In this document: positions 7,687-16,037 of the stretch, piece after piece | How the letters are laid out: each line of letters opens with the position of its first letter | Numbering within the stretch: the stretch's first letter is position 1 | Source of the DNA: Comamonadaceae bacterium | GTDB taxonomy: Bacteria; Pseudomonadota; Gammaproteobacteria; Burkholderiales; Burkholderiaceae_C | Direction: 5' to 3' | Length of the DNA stretch: 34,685 nucleotides | Assembly: GCA_947452785.1 (NCBI GenBank) | Contig: CANGDZ010000035.1 | Location: 1-34,685, forward strand | The notes under the pieces: generated by a model | Database searches by the model: none | What the model was told of the DNA's origin: nothing | Seen by the model: only the letters and a program-made list of their open reading frames with translations | Program-made: the position numbers and the translations under genes

Positions 7687-10155
7687 TTATGCAGGGACAA
7701 GAGGAATGAATTGGCGGGTGTCCACCTTGGCTTCTTGAAAGTCGAACCAAGGATCGGGTTCGCCGTCCAGCGCAGCTTGCAGCTTGGCCCACAAAGCCTG
7801 GCGCAGCGCAGCATTCTCCAGAATTTTCTTCTTCACATAGTCCAGGCCCACCCGGTTGATGTAGTGCACCGTGCGCTCCAGGTACCAGCCTTCTTCGCGG
7901 TACAGCTGCATGAAGGCACCCGTGTACTCCAGAACCTCTTCGGCTGTTTTGAGCTTGGTAAAAAAGTGTGCCACTTCGGTCTTGATGCCGCCGTTGCCAC
8001 CCACATACATTTCCCAGCCCGAATCCACGCCGATGATGCCCACATCTTTGATGCCGGCTTCAGCACAATTGCGCGGGCAGCCCGAAACGGCGAACTTGAC
8101 CTTGTGCGGCGCATACATGCGCCACATGGCTTTTTCCAAGTCCTTGCCCATTTGCGTGCTGTCTTGCGTGCCCATGCGGCACCACTCGCTGCCCACGCAA
8201 GTTTTCACCGTGCGCAGGGCTTTGGCGTAGGCGTGACCCGAAGGCATGCCAATGTCTTTCCAGACGTTGACCAAGTCTTCTTTCTTCACACCCAGCAAAT
8301 CGATGCGCTGGCCGCCTGTGACCTTGACGGTGGGGATGTTGTACTTGTCCACGACGTCGGCAATGCGGCGCAGTTCGGCCGCGGTGGTCTCGCCCGCCCA
8401 CATGCGCGGGATCACGCTGTAGGTGCCGTCTTTTTGGATGTTGGCGTGGCTGCGCTCGTTGATGTAGCGGCTTTGCGGATCGTCTTGCGCCTCTTTGGGC
8501 CAGCTGCTGAGCAGGTAGTAGTTGACGGCCGGACGGCAGCTGGCGCAGCCGTTGGGTGTGCGCCAGTCCATGGCCTTGAAGACGACGCCAATGGTGAGTA
8601 ATTTGTTTTTCACAATAGCGTCGCGCACGGCCTGATGCCCATGCTCGGTGCAGCCGCACATGGCTTTGGTCTTGGGTGTGGCCGAGTAGTCACCGCCGGC
8701 GGTGAACATCAAAATTTGCTCCACCAAGCCGGTGCAGGAGCCGCAACTGGCGCTGGCCTTGGTGTGCTTGCGCACTTCTTCCAGCGTGAACAAGCCTTTG
8801 TCTTTGATGGTCTTGCAAATGGCGCCCTTGGTCACGCCGTTACAGCCGCACACTTCGTCGGTGTCCGCCATGGCAGAGGCTTTGCTTTGGCCTTGATGGC
8901 CCACATCGCCAATATTAGATTCGCCAAACATCAGCTTGTCGCGGATGTCGGCGACGCTGCGGCCGTCGCGCAGCAGTTTGAAATACCAGCTGCCGTCCAC
9001 CGTGTCGCCATACAGGCAGGCGCCCACGAGCTTGTCGCCTTGAATCACCAGCTTTTTGTAGATGCCGCCGGCGGGGTCACTCATCAGGATTTCTTCGGTG
9101 CTCTCATCGCCCATGAAGTTGCCGGCCGAGAACAAGTCGATACCTGTGACCTTGAGCTTGGTGGAGGTGAGGGACCCAGTGTAGCGGCCAATGCCGAACT
9201 CGGCCAAATGGTTGGCCAGCACTTTGCCTTGTTCAAACAAGGGCGCCACCAAACCATAGGCAATCCCGCGGTGCGCCGCGCATTCGCCCACCGCGTAGAT
9301 GCGCGGGTCGGTCACGGTTTGCAGCGTATCGCTCACCACAATGCCGCGGCTCACATGCAAGCCCATGCTTTCGGCCAATTGGGTGTTGGGGCGAATGCCG
9401 ACCGCCATCACCACCAAGTCGGCCAGCACATGCGAGCCGTCTTTGAACTCCACTTTGCTGACGCGACCCGACTCGTTGCCGATCAGTGCCGAGGTATGCG
9501 CGTTCATGCGAAACTGCATGCCGCGCGCCTCGAGCGACTGCTGCAGCAACTTGCCCGATACATCGTCAAGTTGGCGCTCCATCAGCCAATCGCTCCCATG
9601 CACCACAGTGACTTGCATGCCGCGTTTCATCAATCCGTTGGCAGCCTCCAGGCCGAGCAAACCGCCGCCAATCACCACCGCGTGTTTGAACTGCGTGGCC
9701 GCGTCGATCATGGCCTGGGTGTCGGCAATGTCGCGGTAGGCCAGCACGCCTTGCAGGTCTTTGCCGGGCAGGGGCAGCATGAAGGGGTTGGAGCCCGTGG
9801 CCACTACCAATCGGTCGTAGGCCGAGGTCATGAGCTGACCTTGGGCATTACGCGCATGGACCACGCGTTGCACGCGGTCGACCTCGGTCACCGTCCAGCC
9901 GGTGTGCAGGTCAATCTGGTTGTCGGTGTACCAAGACCAATCGTTCAGCACGATCTCGTCCAGTGTTTGTTCGCCAGCCAGCACCGGCGACAATAAAATG
10001 CGGTTGTAGTTGGGGTGCGGCTCGGTGCCGAAGACGGTGATGTCGTACAGATCCGGGGCGATCTTCAGCAACTCTTCCAGCGTACGCACGCCGGCCATGC
10101 CGTTGCCGATCAGCACCAGCTTCATTTTGGGTTGGGGGTGGGTTCGCATGTCCAT
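7687..10155 (-). CDS. nirB: NADH-dependent nitrite reductase large subunit
   Basis: An 822-residue siroheme enzyme. Domains in order: a FAD/NAD(P)-binding oxidoreductase (about 10-320, with GNGMAG at 17-22 and GGGLLGLE at 163-170); a NirB-type C-terminal reductase segment; a BFD [2Fe-2S] domain with C436, C438, C471 and C474; a second BFD-like segment (CGC at about 500 and CASC at about 537); then the nitrite/sulfite reductase half-domains, with siroheme/[4Fe-4S] ligands C653, C659, C693 and C697 (TCVGSEWC and SGCPRNC). The chosen ATG at 10155 is preceded by GGAAA; an upstream TTG at 10167 is less likely. It follows the transporter genes by 61 bases. Reduces nitrite to ammonium with six electrons. 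Confidence 0.96.
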   Translation of the reverse strand: MDMRTHPQPKMKLVLIGNGMAGVRTLEELLKIAPDLYDITVFGTEPHPNYNRILLSPVLAGEQTLDEIVLNDWSWYTDNQIDLHTGWTVTEVDRVQRVVHARNAQGQLMTSAYDRLVVATGSNPFMLPLPGKDLQGVLAYRDIADTQAMIDAATQFKHAVVIGGGLLGLEAANGLMKRGMQVTVVHGSDWLMERQLDDVSGKLLQQSLEARGMQFRMNAHTSALIGNESGRVSKVEFKDGSHVLADLVVMAVGIRPNTQLAESMGLHVSRGIVVSDTLQTVTDPRIYAVGECAAHRGIAYGLVAPLFEQGKVLANHLAEFGIGRYTGSLTSTKLKVTGIDLFSAGNFMGDESTEEILMSDPAGGIYKKLVIQGDKLVGACLYGDTVDGSWYFKLLRDGRSVADIRDKLMFGESNIGDVGHQGQSKASAMADTDEVCGCNGVTKGAICKTIKDKGLFTLEEVRKHTKASASCGSCTGLVEQILMFTAGGDYSATPKTKAMCGCTEHGHQAVRDAIVKNKLLTIGVVFKAMDWRTPNGCASCRPAVNYYLLSSWPKEAQDDPQSRYINERSHANIQKDGTYSVIPRMWAGETTAAELRRIADVVDKYNIPTVKVTGGQRIDLLGVKKEDLVNVWKDIGMPSGHAYAKALRTVKTCVGSEWCRMGTQDSTQMGKDLEKAMWRMYAPHKVKFAVSGCPRNCAEAGIKDVGIIGVDSGWEMYVGGNGGIKTEVAHFFTKLKTAEEVLEYTGAFMQLYREEGWYLERTVHYINRVGLDYVKKKILENAALRQALWAKLQAALDGEPDPWFDFQEAKVDTRQFIPLVPA

Positions 10156-10216
10156 GGTTTTTTCCAATCAGTTGAGGACAGAGCAGGCCTGCGGCCAGGT
10201 CTGTCCCGCCAGGTTT

Positions 10217-11056
10217 TCAGGCTGTTTTTTCGACGTGGGCTTGGCGGGTGTACAAGAATTCAATCACCGCTTTGCGGTACTGCTGGTAGGCGGCGCTTTC
10301 GGCCAATTCGACCCGTCGGCGTGGGCGCGGCAGGTCCACATGCAGCACTTCTCCAATCGTGGCGGCTGGTCCATTGGTCATCATCACGATCTTGTCCGAC
10401 AGCAGTACTGCTTCGTCCACGTCGTGTGTCACCATGACCACCGTGCTTTGCGTGCGCGCCACGATGTCCAAGAGCTCGTCTTGCAGCTTGGCGCGGGTCA
10501 ACGCGTCCAAGGCTCCGAAGGGCTCGTCCATCAACAGCACTTTGGGCTCCATGGCCAGAGCTCGTGCAATGCCCACGCGCTGCTTCATGCCGCCCGAAAT
10601 TTCACCGGGGCGTTTTTGTGCCGCCGCCGTGAGACCCACCAGGGCCAGTGCGGCATCGGTGCGGACCATCAATTGGGCCTTGTTTTCAGAGGCCGCGCCG
10701 GTGCTTTTGGAGCCCGCACCAAACACGCGTTCCACGCCCAAGTAGACGTTTTCAAAACAGGTGAGCCAAGGCAACAACGAATGGTTTTGGAACACCACCG
10801 CGCGCTCCGGGCCGGGGCCGGCGATTTCGCGGTTGGCACAGAGCAAGTGGCCTTGGGTCGGCATGGTGAGGCCAGCGATCAGGTTCAGCAGCGTGGACTT
10901 GCCGCAGCCGCTGTGGCCGATCAGGGCCACAAACTCGCCCTTGGCCACGGTGAGGTTAATTTCACGCAGTGCAGGGAAGTTGCCCTTCTTGGTTTTGAAA
11001 GTCTGGGCCACGTCCTCAATTTCAATGAACTTGGCGTTCAGGGTTTGGTTGCTCAT
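10217..11056 (-). CDS. nrtD: nitrate ABC transporter, ATP-binding protein
   Basis: A 279-residue ABC ATPase of the nitrate/sulfonate/taurine type. Walker A is GHSGCGKST (residues 47-55), the signature is ISGGMKQR (153-160) and Walker B is VLLMDEP (173-179), followed by the D-loop GALD. It lacks the extra solute-binding domain of cyanobacterial NrtC and resembles NrtD. Residues about 112-127 form a small polar insert (Ser/Ala/Lys-rich) not usual in this position. It overlaps the permease gene by 4 bases (ATGA), so the two are translationally coupled. Energises nitrate import at the inner membrane. Confidence 0.93.
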   Translation of the reverse strand: MSNQTLNAKFIEIEDVAQTFKTKKGNFPALREINLTVAKGEFVALIGHSGCGKSTLLNLIAGLTMPTQGHLLCANREIAGPGPERAVVFQNHSLLPWLTCFENVYLGVERVFGAGSKSTGAASENKAQLMVRTDAALALVGLTAAAQKRPGEISGGMKQRVGIARALAMEPKVLLMDEPFGALDALTRAKLQDELLDIVARTQSTVVMVTHDVDEAVLLSDKIVMMTNGPAATIGEVLHVDLPRPRRRVELAESAAYQQYRKAVIEFLYTRQAHVEKTA

Positions 11057-11937
11057 GACTTCACCTCTTCATAGGTGAATGCGGATGCGATTTTAATCAG
11101 CGCGTATTCCAGCATCAGGCCAACGATGCCGATGACAAAAATGGCGATGATGATGTTCTTGACGTTGAGGTTGTTCCACTCGTCCCAGACCCAAAAGCCG
11201 ATGCCCACGCCCCCGGTCAGCATCTCGGCCGCCACGATCACCAGCCAGGCGGTCCCCACGGCCAGGCGCACGCCGGTCAACATATACGGCAGCACAGAGG
11301 GGAAGAGAATCTTGGTGACGATCTTCCATTCACTCAGATTCAACACTCGGGCTACGTTCATGTAGTCCTGCGGCACACGCTGCACACCGACTGCGGTGTT
11401 GATGATCATCGGCCAGATCGAGCAGATGAAGATGGTCCAGATGGCTGCGGGATGCGCGCCCTTGAACACCAATAGACCAATCGGCAACCAAGCCAAGGGC
11501 GAGACCGGGCGCATCAGGCTGATCAGCGGATTGAACATGCGGCTCATGAACTCAAAGCGGCCAATCACAAAGCCGGCCGGAATGCCGACCACGGCCGCCA
11601 AGCCAAAGCCCAAGGCCACGCGCTGCAGCGAGGCCAGCACGTTCCAGCCCACGCCCTGGTCATTCGGGCCCTTGCGGTAGAACGGGTCGCTGAAGATGTC
11701 GATCGCCTGCTTGGCCGTGTCGATCGGTGTCGGGATGCTGCCGGCCGTGGTCATGCTGACCATGGACCAGATCAGCACCAGCAGCAGCAAGCCCAGCACC
11801 GGTGGCATCACCGCCATCAACAGGTCGTTCCAGTCATAGCCGGGTGGAGTATCAGCACGGGGTGGGGCCGGTGCCGACACCGGCATGACCTTCACATCTT
11901 TGGCCGCAGTGGTCGAATGAAAAACAGCGCTTACCAT
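11053..11937 (-). CDS. nrtB: nitrate ABC transporter, permease
   Basis: A 294-residue inner-membrane permease of the BPD_transp_1 family, with about six hydrophobic segments beginning near LLMAVMPPVLGLLLLVLIWS. The cytoplasmic EAA loop is visible (RVPQDYMNVARVL followed by KILFPSVLPYMLTG). I prefer the ATG at 11937, because GAGGA lies about 8 bases upstream. The in-frame ATG at 11952 overlaps the nrtA stop as ATGA but has AAGG only one base away; it would add five residues. Couples with NrtD to move nitrate released by NrtA. Confidence 0.92.
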   Translation of the reverse strand: MVSAVFHSTTAAKDVKVMPVSAPAPPRADTPPGYDWNDLLMAVMPPVLGLLLLVLIWSMVSMTTAGSIPTPIDTAKQAIDIFSDPFYRKGPNDQGVGWNVLASLQRVALGFGLAAVVGIPAGFVIGRFEFMSRMFNPLISLMRPVSPLAWLPIGLLVFKGAHPAAIWTIFICSIWPMIINTAVGVQRVPQDYMNVARVLNLSEWKIVTKILFPSVLPYMLTGVRLAVGTAWLVIVAAEMLTGGVGIGFWVWDEWNNLNVKNIIIAIFVIGIVGLMLEYALIKIASAFTYEEVKS

Positions 11938-11948
11938 GATGGGCTTCC

Positions 11949-13193
11949 TCATGCCTTGATTTTGAAAGACTCGGCGTATTTCTTCGGATCTTTCCCGTCC
12001 CAGACCACACCGTCCATGAGTTTGCTGGTGCGCATCACGTCTTTGGGCACAGCGGCCTTGGCGGCGGTCGCGGCTTGTTTGTAGATGTCGATCTGGTTGA
12101 TCTGTTTGGCCACGCCCAGGTAGTCAGGGTGGTCTTTGAGCAAGCCCCAGCGCTTGTGCTGCGTCAAGAACCACATGCCGTCCGACAGATAAGGGAAGGT
12201 GACCGCACCGTCGCCATAAAACTTCATGTGGTTCGGGTCGTCCCAGGTTTTGCCCATGCCGTCTTGGTAGCGGCCCAGAATGCGCTGGTTGATGGCGTCC
12301 ACGCTGGTGTTCACATAGCTCTTGTCGGCAATGGTTTCGGCCATCTTGTTTTTGTTTTGCAAGCCCGCGTCGATCCATTTGCCCGCTTCGATGATGGCGG
12401 CCGTGACGGCGCGTGCGGTGTTGGGGTATTTTTGTACAAACTCAGCGGTGGTGCCCAGCACCTTTTCAGGGTGGTCTTTCCAGATGTCTTGCGTGGTCAT
12501 GGCGGTCACGCCAATGCCGTCAATGATGGCGCGGTGGCCCCAGGGCTCGCCCACGCAGTAGCCATCCATATTGCCCACGCGCATATTGGCAACCATTTGC
12601 GGTGGCGGCACAGTGATGACTTTGGCGTCCTTCATGGGGTTGATGCCGTTGGCCGCCATCCAGTAATACAGCCACATGGCGTGTGTGCCGGTGGGGAAGG
12701 TTTGCGCAAAGGTGTATTCGCGTTTGTCGCTCGCCATCAGCTTGGCCAGACTGGCGCCATCGACCGCACCTTTGTCGGCCAGCTTTTTGCTCAAGGTGAT
12801 GGCTTGACCGTTGTGGTTCAGCGTCATCAACACGGCCATGTCTTTTTTCGGTCCGGCCACACCCAGGTGCACGCCGTAAATCAAACCGTAGAGCGAGTGC
12901 GCAAAGTCGAGTTCACCATTCACCAATTTGTCGCGCACACCGGCCCAGCTGGCTTCTTTGGTGGGGATGATTTTGACGCCGTACTTTTGGTCAATGCCCA
13001 GCACCGAGGCCATGACCACACTGGCGCAATCGGTCAGCGGAATGAAGCCGATCTTGACTTCTTTTTTCTCGGGCGCATCCGAGCCTGCGGCGTAGACCAT
13101 GGAGCGCAAAGCAGGGGACACACCGGCCACACCCACGGTGGCGGCTTGCAGCACGGTGCGGCGAGAGAGACTGGTTTTGAGAAGGTCGGTCAT
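11949..13193 (-). CDS. nrtA: nitrate ABC transporter, substrate-binding protein
   Basis: A 414-residue CmpA/NrtA-family binding protein. The N-terminus has a twin-arginine signal (SRRTVLQAA, residues about 10-18, then a hydrophobic stretch ending near VYAAG), so it is predicted to be exported to the periplasm folded. The mature part begins EVKIGFIPLTDCASVVMAS, typical of nitrate/bicarbonate binders. ATG at 13193 has a strong AGGAG site 8 bases upstream. It is the first gene of the operon, directly behind a long regulatory leader (13194-13458). Because of the signal peptide it is unlikely to act as the cytoplasmic NasS sensor. Confidence 0.94.
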   Translation of the reverse strand: MTDLLKTSLSRRTVLQAATVGVAGVSPALRSMVYAAGSDAPEKKEVKIGFIPLTDCASVVMASVLGIDQKYGVKIIPTKEASWAGVRDKLVNGELDFAHSLYGLIYGVHLGVAGPKKDMAVLMTLNHNGQAITLSKKLADKGAVDGASLAKLMASDKREYTFAQTFPTGTHAMWLYYWMAANGINPMKDAKVITVPPPQMVANMRVGNMDGYCVGEPWGHRAIIDGIGVTAMTTQDIWKDHPEKVLGTTAEFVQKYPNTARAVTAAIIEAGKWIDAGLQNKNKMAETIADKSYVNTSVDAINQRILGRYQDGMGKTWDDPNHMKFYGDGAVTFPYLSDGMWFLTQHKRWGLLKDHPDYLGVAKQINQIDIYKQAATAAKAAVPKDVMRTSKLMDGVVWDGKDPKKYAESFKIKA

Positions 13194-13212
13194 GGTTCAC
13201 TCCTGAAGTTTC

Positions 13213-13287
13213 AAAAATCAAAAACAAAAAAGGCGTCCTCATGTCAAACAGCACTGCGAGGCAGCGTGATTGCATGGGGACGCCTTT
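13213..13287 (-). terminator. leader terminator/attenuator of the nitrate operon
   Basis: On the minus strand the arms AAAGGCGTCC (13287-13278) and GGACGCCTTT (13238-13229) form a perfect 10-bp stem. They enclose about 39 bases that can pair further (CATG/CATG, and CTGC-CTC-GCAG inside). The 3' arm runs into TTTTTTGTTTTTGATTTTT, a strong U-tract (13231-13213), only about 10 bases before the nrtA ribosome binding site. A strong intrinsic terminator inside a leader, ahead of the first gene, is the expected target of antitermination by the neighbouring NasT. Confidence 0.85.
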
Positions 13288-13303
13288 GTCCGGTGACCAC
13301 AAT

Positions 13304-13344
13304 GCCCGTCGTTGGGCTTTGCCGTCGATTGACCTTCGTTGGTC
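13304..13344 (-). promoter_or_regulatory. two-hairpin ANTAR (NasT) antitermination element
   Basis: On the minus strand, GACC-AACGAA-GGUC (13344-13331) and GCCC-AACGAC-GGGC (13317-13304) form two small stems, each capped by a six-base loop, separated by 13 bases. In both loops base 1 is A and base 4 is G. That is the established signature of RNA targets of ANTAR-domain antiterminators such as NasR and EutV. The element lies between the predicted transcription start and the leader terminator, and an ANTAR protein is encoded immediately upstream. Binding by NasT would be expected to prevent terminator formation and allow transcription into nrtA. Confidence 0.85.
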
Positions 13345-13357
13345 TTGATGTTGTACT

Positions 13358-13373
13358 TGCAAGCCGCGTGCCA
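13358..13373 (-). promoter_or_regulatory. sigma-54 (-24/-12) promoter of the nitrate operon
   Basis: The minus strand reads TGGCACGCGGCTTGCA, an exact match to the sigma-54 consensus TGGCAC-N5-TTGCA. The GG of -24 and the GC of -12 are 12 bases apart, as required. The predicted start is near 13347, three bases upstream of the first ANTAR hairpin, so the leader RNA would begin with that element. Sigma-54 promoters need an enhancer-binding activator; NtrC-like sites lie about 70-110 bases upstream. Confidence 0.88.
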
Positions 13374-13424
13374 GGGTTTTGTGCCTTGAACGCGCGGATT
13401 TTTATGAATTTTGCGCTGTGCGAT

Positions 13425-13458
13425 GCACCGCCGTGGTGCTTGGGCACTCTGCTGGTGC
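13425..13458 (-). promoter_or_regulatory. two tandem NtrC-like binding sites
   Basis: The minus strand has GCACCACGGCGGTGC (13439-13425), a palindrome that differs from the NtrC core GCACCA-N3-TGGTGC at one base. A second, weaker copy, GCACCAGCAGAGTGC (13458-13444), starts directly after the nasT stop codon. Their centres are 19 bases apart, roughly two helical turns, and lie about 85 and 104 bases upstream of the predicted start, a normal distance for sigma-54 enhancers. An A/T-rich stretch (13401-13420) lies between them and the promoter. This predicts activation under nitrogen limitation. Confidence 0.75.
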
Positions 13459-14085
13459 TTAACCCAACAACTCCGCCATGTCGATCATCTGCTGCGCCAT
13501 CTCGGCCAGCTTCATGCCTTTGTTCATCGCCGCTTTACGCAGGCGCGCATAAGCCTCTTGCTCGCTCAAGCCTTGGCGTTTCATCAACAAGCCTTTGGCG
13601 CGGTCCATCACTTTGCGGTCGCTCAATTCCAAGCGCGCGCTGTCCAATTCGGCGAGCAAGGCTTGTTCATGTTTGAAGCGGGCCATGGCCACCGTCAAGA
13701 TCGGGTGAATGCGCTCAGGCGCCAGACCCGCCACGATGTAGGCGGTCACGCCGGCGGCTACGGCGTCGTTGACATGCTGGGTGTCGCTGTCGTTGGTGAA
13801 CATGACGATGGGTCTGCGCTCATCGCGTGTGGCCATGACCACATGCTCCAGCGCATCGCGGGCATCGCTCTCCGCGTCGACGATCACCATGTCCGCTTGC
13901 AACTGCGCCAAGCGTTCCGTCAAAAACACATCGGCCGGCAGAGTGGCTACGAGGTTGTAGCCGGCTTCCAGCAAACCAATGCGCAGTAATCGCGAGCGCT
14001 CTTCTAAGGCTTGAGCATGCTCATCGCCTTCGGCGACCAAGTTGGGGTCAGAGATGATGACAACGATTCGAAGCGGTTCCTGCAT
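13459..14085 (-). CDS. nasT: ANTAR-domain response regulator (nitrate antiterminator NasT)
   Basis: A 208-residue protein with an N-terminal receiver-like domain (about 5-130) and a C-terminal ANTAR RNA-binding domain (about 148-205; ELSDRKVMDRAKGLLMKRQG and EAYARLRKAAM). D70 is the likely phosphoacceptor position, but the conserved receiver lysine (position of A119 in AYIVAG) is absent, so control by phosphorylation is doubtful. In relatives NasT is held inactive by the nitrate sensor NasS. No NasS gene lies here. The gene precedes the nrtA leader, which carries the matching RNA target. ATG at 14085, weak GGGG site. The upstream gene on this strand is arsA, 59 bases away. Confidence 0.92.
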   Translation of the reverse strand: MQEPLRIVVIISDPNLVAEGDEHAQALEERSRLLRIGLLEAGYNLVATLPADVFLTERLAQLQADMVIVDAESDARDALEHVVMATRDERRPIVMFTNDSDTQHVNDAVAAGVTAYIVAGLAPERIHPILTVAMARFKHEQALLAELDSARLELSDRKVMDRAKGLLMKRQGLSEQEAYARLRKAAMNKGMKLAEMAQQMIDMAELLG

Positions 14086-14144
14086 GCCCCATTATTTGCA
14101 AGAAACGCGCCTGATTTCGAGCTCGTCAGATCAAGCGCGGCAGG

Positions 14145-15950
14145 TCACTTGTCTCCTTGTTCATAGGATTCGTAGCCTAACTGACGCAGGGCTTGCAGCC
14201 CCACGGGCGGCGTAGTGAGAAAAGGAATCACAAAGATTTTTTTCGCCAAGCCTTGCCGGATTTTTTTCATTTGCTGCGCTTCACCCTTCAGCCGAGCCAC
14301 CAGCAACGGGTCTTGCGTGCCGGCGGCCAACACCGATCGGTTCATGACCCAGGCATAGGGCTCGATCTTTGCGCGGCGCAAATCCTCTTGCAACGCCGCG
14401 GCTTGCAACACCGGCGTGGCCTCGGGCAGAGTGACCAAAATGATGCGCGTGTAGCTGGCGTCTTGCAGGCGCATGAGCGGTGTGATGATCTTGGCTGCCG
14501 TGCCTGTGTGTTGTTCGTAGCTGCTCAGCATTTGCCGGTGGTAAGCACCGGCCGCGTCCATGAGCAACAAAGAGTGGCCGGTGGGCGCGGTGTCCAGCAC
14601 CACAAAGCTGCTCCGCGCTTGCGCCACGATGTGCGAGAAAGCGTGAAACACGGCCACCTCTTCGGTGCAAGGCGATTGGAGGTCTTCCAGCAACAGTGCT
14701 TTCTCGTTAGCGTCCAGCGCAGGGCCTTTGGCGGCCATAATTTTGGCGATGTAGTTTTGGGTTTCTACTTTCGGGTCGATGCGGCTGACTTGCAAGCCGG
14801 GCACTTGCGCGCCCAAGGTTTGCGTCAGGTGCGCTGCCGGGTCGGTCGTGCTCAGGTGCACCGTGTTGCCGCGTGCCACCAAGCCCAGCGCCAAGGCCGC
14901 AGCGACGGTGGTTTTGCCCACGCCGCCTTTGCCCATCACCATGATCAGTCCGTGATCTTGCGTTGCCAATTCGGCCACCAGCGCGGCCATGTTCATGCCT
15001 TCTAAAGTTTTGTCCTTCATGGCAGACATGGGCGCTTCGGCGTGCTGCGGCTGGGCAGGGGCATCCATCAACAAGGCTCGCAGCGCAGGCAGGCCCACGT
15101 TGTCGATGGCGCGCAGGGGCACTTCGTCGCGCGTCAAGTGGCGCAGCACCTCGGGCATCTGCGCCATGGCGCTTTGGCCTTGCTGCTCAATGGCGCTGGC
15201 CACGGCGTCCAATGGGTTACTGGCGTGGAACACACCGTTGACGATCAAACGCTGGTTAGACAAACCCAGGCTTTGCAGTTCTTCGCTGGTGCGCGCCGCC
15301 TCAGCCAGCGCGCTGACCTCGGGCCGGGTGATGAGTTCCACGCTGGTCAACTTGGGGTCACTCAAGGCGGCCAAGGCTTGGTTGAATCGAGTCTCTTGCA
15401 TCTTTAAACCCGAGTGGGGTCCCAGGCAGGACGCGCCTTGGTCGTTGTCCGCCAAAAAGCCGCTCCACGCTTTCGGTAGGCTCAGCAAGCGCAAGGTGTG
15501 GCCGCTGGGCGCGGTGTCAAAAATGACATGGTCGTAGCGATGGGATGCGTCCGCCAGCAGGCTGGAGAACTCGTCGAAGGACGCAATCTCGGTGGTGCAT
15601 GCGCCCGACAGCTGTTCGCGCACCGTGGCCTTTTCGGCGTCGCTGGTCTGCGCCGGCATTTGTGCAATCACCCGTTGCCGGTAGGCCTGTGCTGCTTCGT
15701 CCGGGTCAATGTTCAGGACATCCAAGCCGGGCACTCCGGGCACAGGGCCTGGGTGGTTGCTGAGTGTGATGTTCAGCATCACGTCCAAGTTGGAGGCCGC
15801 ATCGGTGCTGACCAAGAGCACCCGTTTGCCGCTGTCGGCCAAATGGATGGCGGTGGCGGTGGACAGCGATGTTTTACCCACGCCGCCTTTGCCGGTGAAA
15901 AACATGAAGCGCGTGGGGTGGGTGAGCCAGTTGGGTGTGGTGGTGTTCAT
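14145..15950 (-). CDS. arsA: arsenical pump-driving ATPase, tandem ArsA
   Basis: A 601-residue protein made of two homologous ATPase halves. Each half has a deviant Walker A (TGKGGVGKTS at 19-28; MGKGGVGKTT at 339-348) and a switch motif (DTAPSGH at about 145-151; DTAPTGH at about 453-459). The three metalloid-binding cysteines of E. coli ArsA (C113, C172, C422) are matched by C118, C175 and C428. Classic ArsA sits on the membrane carrier ArsB and powers As(III)/Sb(III) efflux. Neither ArsB, Acr3 nor the chaperone ArsD is present here. ATG at 15950 chosen; a TTG at 15965 is in frame. Divergent from arsR, sharing a 126-base intergenic region. Confidence 0.94.
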   Translation of the reverse strand: MNTTTPNWLTHPTRFMFFTGKGGVGKTSLSTATAIHLADSGKRVLLVSTDAASNLDVMLNITLSNHPGPVPGVPGLDVLNIDPDEAAQAYRQRVIAQMPAQTSDAEKATVREQLSGACTTEIASFDEFSSLLADASHRYDHVIFDTAPSGHTLRLLSLPKAWSGFLADNDQGASCLGPHSGLKMQETRFNQALAALSDPKLTSVELITRPEVSALAEAARTSEELQSLGLSNQRLIVNGVFHASNPLDAVASAIEQQGQSAMAQMPEVLRHLTRDEVPLRAIDNVGLPALRALLMDAPAQPQHAEAPMSAMKDKTLEGMNMAALVAELATQDHGLIMVMGKGGVGKTTVAAALALGLVARGNTVHLSTTDPAAHLTQTLGAQVPGLQVSRIDPKVETQNYIAKIMAAKGPALDANEKALLLEDLQSPCTEEVAVFHAFSHIVAQARSSFVVLDTAPTGHSLLLMDAAGAYHRQMLSSYEQHTGTAAKIITPLMRLQDASYTRIILVTLPEATPVLQAAALQEDLRRAKIEPYAWVMNRSVLAAGTQDPLLVARLKGEAQQMKKIRQGLAKKIFVIPFLTTPPVGLQALRQLGYESYEQGDK

Positions 15951-16037
15951 TCTTTCATTTGACAACTTTTGTGCTTGTTAAGTCTGAATCTGCATCAAGT
16001 CTTTCGCAATGGCTGAATGGACCTGTTCTTGTGGACG

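Noticed and set aside
7234..9996. Two plus-strand frames of about 450 codons (7234-8601 and 8635-9996)
   Set aside because: Both are antisense to nirD/nirB, rich in His/Ala/Gly/Arg as expected from reversed G+C-rich codons, and lack motifs.
10010..11074. A 354-codon plus-strand frame opposite nrtD
   Set aside because: Antisense to a gene with complete ABC ATPase motifs; no independent support.
11949..13193. Reading nrtA as the cytoplasmic nitrate sensor NasS
   Set aside because: It has a clear twin-arginine signal peptide and is followed by its own permease and ATPase genes.
12075..13676. A 533-codon plus-strand frame across nrtA and its leader
   Set aside because: It mirrors nrtA codons in antisense, has no family features, and runs through the regulatory region. 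It is a composition artefact.
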